Assembly (NCBI RefSeq): GCF_011046535.1
Contig: NZ_CP049257.1
Span: forward strand, 868,001 to 932,000
Source of the DNA: Nocardioides anomalus
Lineage (GTDB): Bacteria; Actinomycetota; Actinomycetes; Propionibacteriales; Nocardioidaceae
DNA: 64,000 bases
Direction: 5' to 3'
Positions within the stretch are counted from its first letter, which is position 1, and each line of letters starts with the position of its first letter. A program made the translations under genes and the position numbers. Shown here piece after piece: positions 28,377 to 36,347 of this stretch. Under the pieces are notes generated by a model that saw nothing but the letters and a program-made list of their open reading frames with translations, did not search any database and was not told the DNA's origin.

Positions 28377-28516
28377 GGGTCGATCGTGCCTGCCGGTCCC
28401 AAGCCGGCCGCACGGGTGGTCCACACCCCCGGGGTGATGCGGGTCACCCGGACCGAGCGTGACGACCCGTGGGGACGAAGCGACTGATGGGTGTCCGAAC
28501 GAGAGAGAGCGAGTCG

Positions 28517-29023
28517 ATGATGACCGAGACCAAGCCGACCCCCACGAGCAGCCCTGCCACCAGCCCCGCCAGCCCCGCCAGCTCTTCCAGCACGGGCGCG
28601 GAGGTGGCCACCCGGACGACCGGACCGCTCGTGTCCGAGCAGGGCCGCACCGCGATCGCCGACACCGTGGTGTCCAAGATCGCCGGCATCGCCGCGCGCG
28701 ACGTCAACGGCGTCCACGCGCTCGGCGGCGGCACCGCGCGTGCGGTCGGCGCGCTCCGCGAGCGGATCCCCGGCTCGCGCACCAACCTGTCGCAGGGCGT
28801 CACGGTCGAGGTGGGCGAGCGCCAGGCGGCGGTCGACCTGGACATCGTGGCGGAGTACGGCGTCTCGATCGCCGACCTGGCCGCCGGCATCCGGCGCAAC
28901 GTCATCGACTCCGTCGAGCGGATGACCGGGCTCGAGGTGACCGAGGTCAACATCGTGGTCCACGACGTGTTCGTTGACGACGGCAGCGAGGAGCCGAGCG
29001 ACGAGGCGCCCCGTGTCGAGTGA
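28517..29023 (+). CDS. Asp23/Gls24 family envelope stress response protein
   Basis: A 168-residue protein. A Ser/Thr/Pro/Ala-rich N-terminal stretch (about 1-38) leads into a complete Asp23 domain: RTAIADTVVSKIAGIAARDV, GVTVEVGERQAAVDLDIVAE, IRRNVIDSVERMTGLEVTEV and NIVVHDVFVDD. In staphylococci Asp23 is held at the membrane by AmaP; an AmaP homologue ends this operon. ATG at 28517 or 28520 after a GAGAG stretch. Confidence 0.92.
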   Translation: MMTETKPTPTSSPATSPASPASSSSTGAEVATRTTGPLVSEQGRTAIADTVVSKIAGIAARDVNGVHALGGGTARAVGALRERIPGSRTNLSQGVTVEVGERQAAVDLDIVAEYGVSIADLAAGIRRNVIDSVERMTGLEVTEVNIVVHDVFVDDGSEEPSDEAPRVE

Positions 29024-29345
29024 CCCCGGTGCCGACTCCGGTGCCGACCCCGGTGCCGGCCCCGGCGCCGAGGTGGACGCCGTCGTCGACGCCGTCCTCG
29101 CCGTCCCGGGGGTGCACGGGCTGCACGCCGGGCTGCTGGGCGACGCGGCGACGTACCTCCCCGGCCGGCGCGTGGCCGGCGTGCGCCGCGACGAGGACGG
29201 CTGGGAGCTGCACCTGGTCCTGGACTGGGGCGCTCCGGTCGCGGCCACGACGGCCGCGGTCCGCACCGCCCTCGCCGGTCTGGTGAGCGGTCCGCTCACC
29301 CTCACGGTCGAGGACGTCGCCCCGCCGGCGGCGCTGGCACCGTGA
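29013..29345 (+). CDS. Small Asp23-operon protein
   Basis: A 110-residue protein of the asp23 operon. The part from about 20 on (VDAVVDAVLAVPGVHGLHAG, DGWELHLVLDWGAPVAATTA, VRTALAGLVSGPLTLTVEDV) looks like a reduced Asp23 domain. Its GTG at 29013 overlaps the asp23 stop by 11 bp, and its stop overlaps the next start as GTGA. Family assignment is by pattern only. Confidence 0.72.
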   Translation: MSSDPGADSGADPGAGPGAEVDAVVDAVLAVPGVHGLHAGLLGDAATYLPGRRVAGVRRDEDGWELHLVLDWGAPVAATTAAVRTALAGLVSGPLTLTVEDVAPPAALAP

Positions 29346-29608
29346 CGACCCGCACCGACGCCGAGCTGCGCGCCGCCCGGCGTGCCGTGGCCCGGCGGCT
29401 GCACCCGGACCTGGGCGGGGACGCCGAGGAGTTCGCCCGGGCCATGGCCGCCCTGGACCGAGCCGAGCGGCCCGGCCCCGCCGCGGTGGGCCCGGTCGCG
29501 GTGCGCTCGCGCTGGACCCGTGCTCGCGCCGCGGCCCGCGGTGCCCGCGGTCTCCGCACCCGGCTGCCGGCGTCCTGGCCGGGCGCCCGCCGCTACGGCT
29601 CGCTCTGA
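29342..29608 (+). CDS. Small J-domain-like protein
   Basis: An 88-residue basic protein. The N-terminal third, AELRAARRAVARRLHPDLGG followed by DAEEFARAMAALDRAER, matches the end of J-domain helix II, the HPD loop (residues 21-23) and helix III of DnaJ co-chaperones. Helix I is essentially missing. The C-terminal half is Arg/Ala-rich. It starts at GTG 29342 in a GTGA overlap. An Hsp70 partnership is inferred, not shown. Confidence 0.65.
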   Translation: MTTRTDAELRAARRAVARRLHPDLGGDAEEFARAMAALDRAERPGPAAVGPVAVRSRWTRARAAARGARGLRTRLPASWPGARRYGSL

Positions 29609-29641
29609 GCCCCACCCATCCCTGTTCTGGAAGGACCTCGC

Positions 29642-29819
29642 ATGACCACCTCCACCACCGGCCTCCTGGCCGGCCTGCTCCCTCACCCTCGCCGTCACGA
29701 CCGGCGGCGTGCTGGGCCTGCTCCTCGCCGTCGTGCTCGGCGCCGGCGGCTGGCTGGTCGGTGCCCGCCTCAGCGGCGAGGTCGACCTCGACGAGCTGCT
29801 GCGCGGACGCCGTGGCTGA
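29642..29819 (+). pseudogene. DUF2273-like small membrane protein, frameshifted
   Basis: ATG at 29642 follows a GGAAGG site. The first 13 codons read MTTSTTGLLAGLL, then the frame breaks at the CCC of 29680-29682. If one C is dropped the reading continues LTLAVTTGGVLGLLLAVVLG and ends SGEVDLDELLRGRRG at a TGA at 29817-29819, giving a 58-residue protein like the DUF2273 proteins of Asp23 operons. The repaired stop overlaps the next gene's GTG, which supports the repair. It is either a real single-base disruption or a sequencing error. Confidence 0.7.
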
Positions 29820-30195
29820 CGTCCTCCAGCCCGCTCTCGGACCCGCCGCTGAGCGCGGCACGCTCGAGGTACGCACCAAGGCGCTCCAGCACGTGGTCGA
29901 GCGCGCGACGCTCGACGTGCCCGGCACCGTGACCCAGCACCGCACGCTGGGCGGGGTCCTGGGCTCCGGCGCCCCGCGCGCCTCGGTGAGCGTGCGCGGC
30001 GGCCGGGCCCGCATCGACGTCACGGTGGCCTGCGGGTGGCCGGCGCCGGTGGCCCGGATCGCCGCGGACGTGCGCACCCGCGTCACAGAGCAGGCCACCG
30101 CCCTGACCGGCGTGCAGGTGCTCAGCGTGGACGTGACCGTGCAGGCCGCGAGCGACGCGGCCGCAGCCGACCGACAGGACAGGAGGGTCGAGTGA
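29812..30195 (+). CDS. Asp23/Gls24 family protein
   Basis: A 127-residue second full Asp23-like domain: LEVRTKALQHVVERATLDVP, ASVSVRGGRARIDVTVACGW, VARIAADVRTRVTEQATALT and VQVLSVDVTVQ. Start is GTG at 29812, overlapping the repaired DUF2273 frame by 8 bp. Its stop overlaps the next ATG. The operon thus encodes several related Asp23 chains that may co-assemble. Confidence 0.85.
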   Translation: MADVLQPALGPAAERGTLEVRTKALQHVVERATLDVPGTVTQHRTLGGVLGSGAPRASVSVRGGRARIDVTVACGWPAPVARIAADVRTRVTEQATALTGVQVLSVDVTVQAASDAAAADRQDRRVE

Positions 30196-30719
30196 TGAGC
30201 TCGCCGACGAAGGCGCCCGCCGCAGCGCGCCTGGCGCTGCTGGTGGCCCTGCTGCTGCTCGCCGTGGCCGTGGTGGCCGTGCGCGACCTCGCGGTCACCC
30301 AGGGCTGGGTCTCCGGCCGGTCGTGGACGCGGCACCTGGTCGCGGCCGTGGACGGCACGCAGGCCAGCACCGGGTTGGCCCTGCTCGGCATCGTGGTCGC
30401 CGTGGTCGGGCTGCTGGTGCTGCTCGGCGCGCTCTGGCCCGCCCGGCGTACGCACGTGCCGCTGGGCGACACCCCGGACGCGTGGCTGACGCCCGCCGCC
30501 GTGGCCGCCCTGGCCCGGTCGGTCGCCGACCGCTCGGCCGGCGTGCTCGAGGCCCGGACCGAGAAGACGTCGCGGCGCCGGGTGCGCGTCGTGGTGACCG
30601 CCGCGGAGGACACCCCGGCCGCCGCCGGCGCCGCCCAGCGCGACGTCGACGCCGCCCTGGCCCGGCTGCCGAGACCGGTGGTCACGGTCCGGGGCGCCCG
30701 GCAGGGGGTGGCGTCGTGA
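30195..30719 (+). CDS. DUF6286-like membrane protein of the Asp23 operon
   Basis: A 174-residue protein with two membrane helices (about 10-30, LALLVALLLLAVAVVAVRDL, and about 58-80, GLALLGIVVAVVGLLVLLGA), then a cytosolic alpha/beta domain containing LTPAAVAALARSVADRSAGV and VRVVVTAAEDTPAAAGA. The arrangement resembles AmaP, and such proteins sit next to amaP in actinobacterial asp23 operons. ATG at 30195 overlaps the upstream stop. Confidence 0.8.
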   Translation: MSSPTKAPAAARLALLVALLLLAVAVVAVRDLAVTQGWVSGRSWTRHLVAAVDGTQASTGLALLGIVVAVVGLLVLLGALWPARRTHVPLGDTPDAWLTPAAVAALARSVADRSAGVLEARTEKTSRRRVRVVVTAAEDTPAAAGAAQRDVDAALARLPRPVVTVRGARQGVAS

Positions 30720-31291
30720 GCCGCCGCACCGTCGTGCTCGACCGCGTGGTCGTGGCCCTCGTCGGGCTGCTGCTCCTCGCCGCCGGCCTGCTCGCCGTGG
30801 ACTGGCGCACCGGCACCGTGCTGGACCTGCGCGACCGGCTGGACGCCGGACCGGTGCTCGACGTGGTCGACGCGGGCTGGTGGCCGTGGGTCTGCGCCGT
30901 CGTCGGCGTGGTGCTCGCCCTGCTGGCGCTGGCCTGGCTGCTCGCCCACCTGCCGCACCGCGGCCCGGGCCGCACCCGGCTCGCCGGCAGCGACCAGGGC
31001 GGCACCCTCGAGGTCGAGCTGCGCTCGGTCGCGAGCGCGGTGGCCGACCGGCTCGCCGACCTCGGCCCCGTGACCGGAGCGCGCGGCACGACCGACCGGG
31101 TGCGCGGCACCACGGTGCTGGAGGTGCGCGGCCGGGTCGAGCCCGACGCCGACACCGACGCCCTGGACCGGGCCGTGCGCACCTGCGCGGCCGAGGTCGA
31201 GCAGGCCTTCGCCGGAGCGGTGCCGCTCCGCGTGCTGCTCGACGCGCCGCGACGCACGCGGCCCCGTGACGACCGGGTGCGGGTGCAGTAG
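30716..31291 (+). CDS. amaP: AmaP-like membrane anchor for Asp23
   Basis: A 191-residue protein with two membrane helices at about 9-27 (RVVVALVGLLLLAAGLLAVD) and about 58-83 (WPWVCAVVGVVLALLALAWL), followed by a cytosolic domain with the pattern GGTLEVELRSVASAVADRLA and TTVLEVRGRVEPDADTDALD. This layout is that of the alkaline shock membrane anchor AmaP, which recruits Asp23 to the membrane. GTG at 30716 in a GTGA overlap. Confidence 0.85.
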   Translation: MSRRTVVLDRVVVALVGLLLLAAGLLAVDWRTGTVLDLRDRLDAGPVLDVVDAGWWPWVCAVVGVVLALLALAWLLAHLPHRGPGRTRLAGSDQGGTLEVELRSVASAVADRLADLGPVTGARGTTDRVRGTTVLEVRGRVEPDADTDALDRAVRTCAAEVEQAFAGAVPLRVLLDAPRRTRPRDDRVRVQ

Positions 31292-31357
31292 CCCGCCCCC
31301 GGCAGCAGGACCCCCTCACCACCCGAGAAGAACCGACACCAAGAAGGAGTGATCAGC

Positions 31358-31531
31358 ATGGGCATGGTCGACAAGGCGAAGAACGCCGCCGAGGACGCCC
31401 TCGGCAAGGCCAAGGAGAAGGTCGGCGAGCTGACCGGCGACGAGAAGCTCGAGGCCGAGGGCAACAAGGACCAGGCGAAGGCGTCCGCCAAGGACACCGT
31501 CGAGGACGTCAAGGACGTCTTCCGCAAGTGA
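31358..31531 (+). CDS. CsbD family stress protein
   Basis: A 57-residue, highly charged helical protein, MGMVDKAKNAAEDALGKAKE followed by KVGELTGDEKLEAEGNKDQA, the CsbD pattern. CsbD-like proteins are induced in general stress in many bacteria. The start at 31358 follows AAGGAG. It closes the asp23 operon, 66 bp after amaP, just before a strong hairpin. Confidence 0.93.
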   Translation: MGMVDKAKNAAEDALGKAKEKVGELTGDEKLEAEGNKDQAKASAKDTVEDVKDVFRK

Positions 31532-31536
31532 GAGCC

Positions 31537-31578
31537 GACCCGGGGTGGACGCGTCGGGGGGCGCGTCCGCTCCGGGTC
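31537..31578. terminator. Bidirectional hairpin terminator
   Basis: GACCCGG...GGACGCG pairs with CGCGTCC...CCGGGTC across a short G-rich loop. It lies between the csbD stop (31531) and the stop of the convergent gene (31580), the right place to end both transcripts. No T-run follows, as usual in high-GC actinobacteria. Confidence 0.7.
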
Positions 31579-31579
31579 C

Positions 31580-31930
31580 TCACCTCCCGGCCTCCGTGGT
31601 GAGCCGCTGCACGTCCGGCAGCAGCGCGAGGCCGTTGACCACCACCGAGAACACCAGCAACGCCACCCCCCACCCGGGGTGTCCGGCGGCCACCAGACCC
31701 AGCGAGGCCGCCCCGAAGACCAGGGCCTTGACGACCGGGCGCAGCACCGGCCCGCCGTACGGCGCCCGCGGGGACGCGAACGCCGCCCACGCCGCCACAC
31801 CGAGCGCCGGCAGCGACCAGACCAGCAGCCACGCCGGTGCCGCCGCCCAGCCGACGACGGCCAGTGCGGCCACCGTGAGCAGCTCGTCGAGGAAGACCAG
31901 CGCGAGCACCGTCCAGCCGAAGGCACGCAC
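31580..31930 (-). CDS. YrdB/DUF2568 family membrane protein
   Basis: A 116-residue protein with four hydrophobic segments. FLDELLTVAALAVVGWAAAP, GVAAWAAFASPRAPYGGPVL and RPVVKALVFGAASLGLVAAG match the YrdB (DUF2568) family, including the conserved W.xFxxPrap turn. Function unknown. Confidence 0.87.
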   Translation of the reverse strand: MRAFGWTVLALVFLDELLTVAALAVVGWAAAPAWLLVWSLPALGVAAWAAFASPRAPYGGPVLRPVVKALVFGAASLGLVAAGHPGWGVALLVFSVVVNGLALLPDVQRLTTEAGR

Positions 31931-31964
31931 CCGCGCATTCTCGTCGCTTCTCTAGGGTCTGCGC

Positions 31965-32522
31965 ATGAGCGTCGACCACGTGCCCCTGTTCTTCCTGCGC
32001 CAGAAGTTCGCGATGACCACCAACCGCTACGAGGTGGTGGCCGGCGACAACGAGGCGCGGATCATCGCGCTGGCCGAGCAGAAGCGGTTCGCGCTGAAGG
32101 AGGAGGTCACCTTCTACTCCGACGCCAGCCGCAGCCAGCCGGTCTTCAGCTTCAAGGCGCGTGCGGTGATGGACCTCAACTCCGGCTACGACGTCTTCGA
32201 CGAGCAGCGCCAGCAGATCGGCTTCTTCCGCAAGGACTTCGGCGCCAGCCTGCTGCGCTCGACGTTCCACGTCGAGGGCCCGGGGTACGCCGGCACCGGC
32301 CAGGAGCGCAGCCAGCTCGTGGCCCTGGTGCGCCGGTTCACCGAGATCCCGTTCCTGCCGATCCACTTCGACTACGTCGGCTCCGACGGCCAGCCGCTGC
32401 TCAGCGTCGAGCGCCAGGGCACGGTGCGCGACCGCTACACCGTCCGGGTCCCCGACCCGCGCGTGGACTACCGGGTGGCCGCCGCGATCGCGGTGGCCAT
32501 GGACGCCCTGATGTCGCGGTGA
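31965..32522 (+). CDS. LURP-one-related / scramblase-like (Tubby C2 fold) protein
   Basis: A 185-residue cytosolic protein, almost all beta strand. FLRQKFAMTTNRYEVVAGDN, FYSDASRSQPVFSFKARAVM and YDVFDEQRQQIGFFRKDFGA follow the LURP-one/scramblase-like pattern. No catalytic motif is expected. It may bind lipid. Seven bases separate it from the next gene, so an operon is likely. Confidence 0.75.
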   Translation: MSVDHVPLFFLRQKFAMTTNRYEVVAGDNEARIIALAEQKRFALKEEVTFYSDASRSQPVFSFKARAVMDLNSGYDVFDEQRQQIGFFRKDFGASLLRSTFHVEGPGYAGTGQERSQLVALVRRFTEIPFLPIHFDYVGSDGQPLLSVERQGTVRDRYTVRVPDPRVDYRVAAAIAVAMDALMSR

Positions 32523-32529
32523 GCCGCTG

Positions 32530-33417
32530 ATGGCGCTCTACCCCGAGGCACGCCGCGCGGTCGAGGCCGCGCAGGGCGAGCCGCAGGTCCACGACGACGG
32601 GTACGACGTGGCGGCGGCCCGAGCGGCCAACCGCGCCGCCGCGCTGGCCGAGGAGCCGCTCGAGCTGGCCGAGATCCGCGATCTCGACGCGGCCGGGGTG
32701 CCGGTCCGGCTGTACCGCCCGGCCGGCGCGGACCCCGGACTCGTCGTCCACCTGCACGGCGGCGGGTTCGTCTTCCACGACCTCGACGTGCACGACCGGG
32801 TGTGCCGACGCTTCGCGGACCGGCTCGGGATGGCGGTGCTGAGCGTGGACTACCGCCTCGCACCCGAGCACCCGTTCCCGGCCGCGCCCGACGACGTCGA
32901 CACGGTCCTGGCGTGGCTCCGGGGCTCCGACCTGGCGGCCGGCGGTCCGACGTACGTCCACGGCGACAGCGCCGGTGGCAACCTCGCGCTGGTCGCCGCG
33001 CTGCGGCACCCGGGGCGCTTTGCGGCGGTGGTGCTGCACTACCCGTTCCTGGACCCGACGGCGGCGGGGGAGAGCTACGCGCTGGGCGCCGCCGCGGACT
33101 TCGACCCGCGCGAGGCCGCGTGGTACTGGCAGCAGTACGCCGCCACCGACGCCGACCGGACCGACCCGGACCTGGCCCCGCTGCTCAGCGACCGGCTCGG
33201 CACCCTGCCGCCGACGCTGGTCACCACCGCCGAGCACGACCCGCTGCGCGACGAGGGCGAGCTGCTGGCCGCGCGGATCGCCGAGGCCGGCGGGGACGTG
33301 ACGTGCGTGCGCTACCTCGGACAGATCCACGGCTACTGGCGCCACCCGGTGTTCCCGGCGGCCGAGCAGGCGCTGCGGCAGACCTGCGCCTTCCTCCGCG
33401 GCCACGGCGTCGCCTGA
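32530..33417 (+). CDS. Alpha/beta hydrolase, HSL (GDXG) family
   Basis: A 295-residue esterase. The oxyanion-hole motif HGGG is at 76-79 and the nucleophile elbow GDSAGG near 145-150 (Ser147). The acid is expected in AEHDPLRDEGE and the His in GQIHGYWRHP near the C-terminus. Members cleave short-chain esters or lactones. ATG at 32530. Confidence 0.93.
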   Translation: MALYPEARRAVEAAQGEPQVHDDGYDVAAARAANRAAALAEEPLELAEIRDLDAAGVPVRLYRPAGADPGLVVHLHGGGFVFHDLDVHDRVCRRFADRLGMAVLSVDYRLAPEHPFPAAPDDVDTVLAWLRGSDLAAGGPTYVHGDSAGGNLALVAALRHPGRFAAVVLHYPFLDPTAAGESYALGAAADFDPREAAWYWQQYAATDADRTDPDLAPLLSDRLGTLPPTLVTTAEHDPLRDEGELLAARIAEAGGDVTCVRYLGQIHGYWRHPVFPAAEQALRQTCAFLRGHGVA

Positions 33418-33446
33418 CCGGGGGAGGCCCCTGACAGGATGGCGGC

Positions 33447-33977
33447 ATGCGCGTGCACCTCGGCTCCGACCACGCCGGCCTCGACCTCAAGGCGCACCTC
33501 GTCGCCTGGCTGACCGAGCACGGCTACGAGCCGGTGGACCACGGGCCGTTCGCCTACGACGCGCAGGACGACTACCCCGTCTTCTGCCTGCGCGCCGCCG
33601 AGGGCGTGGCCGTGGACCGCAAGGACGGCCTGGAGGACAGCCTGGGCGTGGTGATCGGCGGCTCCGGGAACGGCGAGCAGATCGCGGCCAACAAGGTGCC
33701 CGGCATCCGCTGTGCGCTGGCCTGGTCCGACGAGACGGCCACGCTGGCCCGCGAGCACAACGACGCCCACGTGGTCTCGGTGGGCGGGCGGATGCACCCG
33801 ATCGAGGACATGACGCGCTTCGTCGAGATCTTCCTGGCCACGCCGTTCAGCGGCGAGGAGCGCCACGTGCGCCGGCTCGGCCAGGTCGCGGAGTACGAGA
33901 AGACCCGGGAGCTGCCGCCGCTGCCGGACTCGGCCCAGGGGCACGGCGGCCAGCAGACGCAGGGTCAGGATGCCTGA
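33447..33977 (+). CDS. rpiB: Ribose-5-phosphate isomerase B
   Basis: A 176-residue RpiB/LacAB-type isomerase interconverting ribose-5-phosphate and ribulose-5-phosphate in the pentose phosphate pathway. Visible motifs are HLGSDHAGLDLK at the N-terminus, VVIGGSGNGEQIAANKVPGI in the middle and RMHPIEDMTRFVEIFL. The Ser of GSGNG replaces the Cys used by some RpiB proteins, as in actinobacterial versions. Overlaps the next gene by 8 bp. Confidence 0.93.
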   Translation: MRVHLGSDHAGLDLKAHLVAWLTEHGYEPVDHGPFAYDAQDDYPVFCLRAAEGVAVDRKDGLEDSLGVVIGGSGNGEQIAANKVPGIRCALAWSDETATLAREHNDAHVVSVGGRMHPIEDMTRFVEIFLATPFSGEERHVRRLGQVAEYEKTRELPPLPDSAQGHGGQQTQGQDA

Positions 33978-34830
33978 GGGGCACACGCTCCACCGTCTCG
34001 CCACCGCGCTCGACGGCGCGTTCGCCGGCCAGCAGCTCCGGGTCAGCAGCCCCCAGGGTCGGTTCGCGGACTCGGCCGCCCTGCTGGACGGGCGGGTGCT
34101 CGAGGGCGCGGAGTCGTGGGGCAAGCACCTGTGGCTGCGCTTCGCCGGCGGCGACCTGGTGCACGTGCACCTGGGGCTCTACGGGAAGTTCGACGTGCAC
34201 CCGGACGTCCCGGTCGTGCCGGCACCGGTGGGCCAGGTCCGGCTGCGGCTGGTCTCGCGCACGGCGTACGCCGACCTGCGCGGGGCCACCGCCTGCGAGC
34301 TGCAGACGCCCGAGGAGCGCGCGGCGATCGTGGCCCGGCTCGGCCCGGACCCGCTGCGCCCGGACGCCGACGGCGGCGCGGCGTACGAAAGGATCCGGCG
34401 CAGCCGCGCGCCGCTCGGCGGGCTGCTCATGGACCAGTCGGTCGTCGCGGGGATCGGGAACGTCTACCGCGCCGAGCTGCTCTTCCGGCACCGCCTCGAC
34501 CCGATGCGCCCGGGCACCAGCGTGCGGCCCGGGCGCTGGGCGGAGCTGTGGGACGACCTCGTCGGGCTCATGGCCGCCGGGGTGCGCGAGGGCGTGATCC
34601 GCACGGTGCGGCCCGAGCACCTGACGCAGGAGGAGCTCACGAACGGTCAGCGCGTGTCCTACGTCTACCGCCGCGCCGGCGAGCCCTGCCGGGTCTGCGG
34701 CACGCGGGTGCGGACCGCGGAGCTCCAGGGCCGCAACCTCTACTGGTGTCCTCGATGCCAGCCCCGGTTCCCGCTCGCGCGCCGTACAGTGATCGCGACC
34801 GGCCCGACGGACGCCAGGGAGCAGCGATGA
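33970..34830 (+). CDS. Fpg/Nei-family DNA glycosylase-lyase (Nei2-like)
   Basis: A 286-residue base-excision repair enzyme. It starts MPEGHTLHRLA; the mature N-terminal Pro and Glu are catalytic, and the PEGHT form is typical of Nei rather than Fpg. The helix-two-turn-helix part contains DQSVVAGIGNVYRAELLFR. The zinc finger is CRVCGTRVRTAELQGRNLYW with CPRC completing four Cys. Removes oxidised pyrimidines in characterised relatives. Its stop overlaps the phosphatase start (ATGA). Confidence 0.93.
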   Translation: MPEGHTLHRLATALDGAFAGQQLRVSSPQGRFADSAALLDGRVLEGAESWGKHLWLRFAGGDLVHVHLGLYGKFDVHPDVPVVPAPVGQVRLRLVSRTAYADLRGATACELQTPEERAAIVARLGPDPLRPDADGGAAYERIRRSRAPLGGLLMDQSVVAGIGNVYRAELLFRHRLDPMRPGTSVRPGRWAELWDDLVGLMAAGVREGVIRTVRPEHLTQEELTNGQRVSYVYRRAGEPCRVCGTRVRTAELQGRNLYWCPRCQPRFPLARRTVIATGPTDAREQR

Positions 34831-35930
34831 GCACCGACGTGCGGCCCTCGCGCGCGCGTGCCTCGGAGGTCTCCGCCCCGCGGCACACCGTGCGGCGCTT
34901 CGCGCGGCGCGGTGCCTACCAGGACACCAAGCTGCTGCTCGCGCTGTCGCTGCTGCCGCTGGCCATCGTGGTCGGGGTCGTCATCTCGCCGGTCAACGTG
35001 CCGTTCACCAGCCTCATGGTCCCGCTGCTGCTCGGCAGCCTGCTGCTCACGCCGCGCCTGCTGCCGTACTTCTGCGTCTACCTCTTCGGTGCGCTCATGG
35101 TCTCCCTGGCCGCGCAGGAGAGCGTCACGCTCAAGACCTACGGCGCGGTCGGCATCCAGGTGCTGATGTGCCTGATCGTGCTGGCCTTCGCGCTGCGCCG
35201 CCAGCGGCTCGGCGTGGCCGGCGCGATCGGCGAGTCGATGTTCGTCGACCTGCGCGACCGGATCCTCCAGCAGGGCGGCATCCCCGAGCTCGCGGCCGGC
35301 TGGCACGCCGAGTCCGCGCTCCGCTCCGCCGGCGGTACGCCGTTCGCCGGCGACTTCATCGTCGCCTGCACCACACCCGGCCGCCTGCACCTGGTGGTCG
35401 TCGACGTCTCCGGCAAGGGCGAGGAGGCCGGCACCCGCGCCCTGCTGCTCTCCGGCGCCTTCGGCGGCCTGCTCGGCGCGCTGCCGCCCGAGCAGTTCCT
35501 GACCGCCGCCAACGACTACCTGCTGCGCCAGGACTGGGACGAGGGCTTCGCCACCGCCGTCCACCTGACCCTCGACCTCGACGACGGCTCGTTCGAGGTC
35601 CGCAGCGCCGGCCACCCGCCCGCCGCCCTGCGCCACGCCGGCGCCGGCCGCTGGGGCGTGCTCACCAGCGAGGGCCCGGTCCTCGGCCTGATGCCCGACG
35701 CGGACTTCGTCACCGCCCACGGCCGCATCGGCCACCAGGACGCCCTGCTGCTCTACACCGACGGCATGGTCGAGGAGCCCCGCCGCGACATCGACCTGGG
35801 CCTCGACCGGATGCTCGGCGAGGCCGAGCACCTGCTCCGCGGCGGCGTCGAGGGCGCTGCCCGCCGGATGGTCGACGCCCTCGGCTCACGCGACGACGAC
35901 CGCGCCGTGGTCGTCATCGCTCGTCGCTAG
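34827..35930 (+). CDS. Membrane-bound PP2C/SpoIIE-type serine phosphatase
   Basis: A 367-residue protein. Four hydrophobic segments lie at about 36-125 (LLLALSLLPLAIVVGVVISP, SLMVPLLLGSLLLTPRLL, YFCVYLFGALMVSLAAQ, and VGIQVLMCLIVLAFALR). The PP2C/SpoIIE domain spans about 155-367: FAGDFIVACTTPGRLHLVVV then DVSGKGEEAGTRALLLSGAF, RSAGHPPAALRHA, and LLLYTDGMVEEPRRDIDLGL with metal-binding Asp. It could reverse phosphorylation by Ser/Thr kinases or act on an anti-sigma antagonist. Its last 130 bp are duplicated in inverted orientation downstream. Confidence 0.88.
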   Translation: MSTDVRPSRARASEVSAPRHTVRRFARRGAYQDTKLLLALSLLPLAIVVGVVISPVNVPFTSLMVPLLLGSLLLTPRLLPYFCVYLFGALMVSLAAQESVTLKTYGAVGIQVLMCLIVLAFALRRQRLGVAGAIGESMFVDLRDRILQQGGIPELAAGWHAESALRSAGGTPFAGDFIVACTTPGRLHLVVVDVSGKGEEAGTRALLLSGAFGGLLGALPPEQFLTAANDYLLRQDWDEGFATAVHLTLDLDDGSFEVRSAGHPPAALRHAGAGRWGVLTSEGPVLGLMPDADFVTAHGRIGHQDALLLYTDGMVEEPRRDIDLGLDRMLGEAEHLLRGGVEGAARRMVDALGSRDDDRAVVVIARR

Positions 35931-36059
35931 CTCGACTCGACCCGACGACCACCGCGCGGCCGTCGCCGCGCGAGTGCGGGGGCGCCTCCCACCCCCTGGG
36001 CGGCGCCCTCGACGCCGCCGCGGAGCAGGTGCTCGGCCTCGCCGAGCATCCGGTCGAGG
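35801..36059. repeat. Inverted duplication of the phosphatase gene 3' end
   Basis: 35801-35856 (in the coding sequence) and 36004-36059 (intergenic) are exact reverse complements over 56 bp. Symmetry continues, with more mismatches, inward to about 35930/35940 and outward to about 35779 and 36080, so the arms total roughly 140 bp each. The gap 35931-36240 contains only this repeat and the tRNA promoter region; no gene is seen in it. Confidence 0.92.
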
Positions 36060-36240
36060 CCAGGTCGACGTCGCGCACCGTCGCGTCGGCCGCGCCAGCG
36101 CCCGCCGGTGCTGCGGGCCGTGCGGGCGGCGTTCCGGAGCAGCCGCGGCCGGCGGCGCGAGCGCGCCGTGCAGGCGCCGGTTCGTCGGGGGAGCGTCCGG
36201 ACCGCTAGATTTCGACGGTCTCCGGCCCGCGCCGGAGCGC

Positions 36241-36314
36241 GCGGATGTAGCTCAATGGTAGAGCCCCAGTCTTCCAAACTGGCTACGCGGGTTCGATTCC
36301 CGTCATCCGCTCCA
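36241..36314 (+). tRNA. tRNA-Gly (anticodon TCC)
   Basis: The acceptor stem GCGGATG/CATCCGC, a D-arm with CTCAATGGTAGAG, the anticodon loop CTTCCAA between CCAGT and ACTGG, and a T-arm GGGTTCGATTCCC are all visible. CCA is encoded at 36312-36314. The anticodon reads TCC, decoding GGA/GGG. Confidence 0.97.
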
Positions 36315-36347
36315 GGCAGGGTCCGAGGCAGCTCGGGGCCGGTCTGG

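Noticed and set aside
36110..36235. Open frames downstream of the phosphatase gene
   Set aside because: They lie in the inverted duplicate and tRNA leader, lack start signals and match no protein pattern apart from the reversed phosphatase tail.
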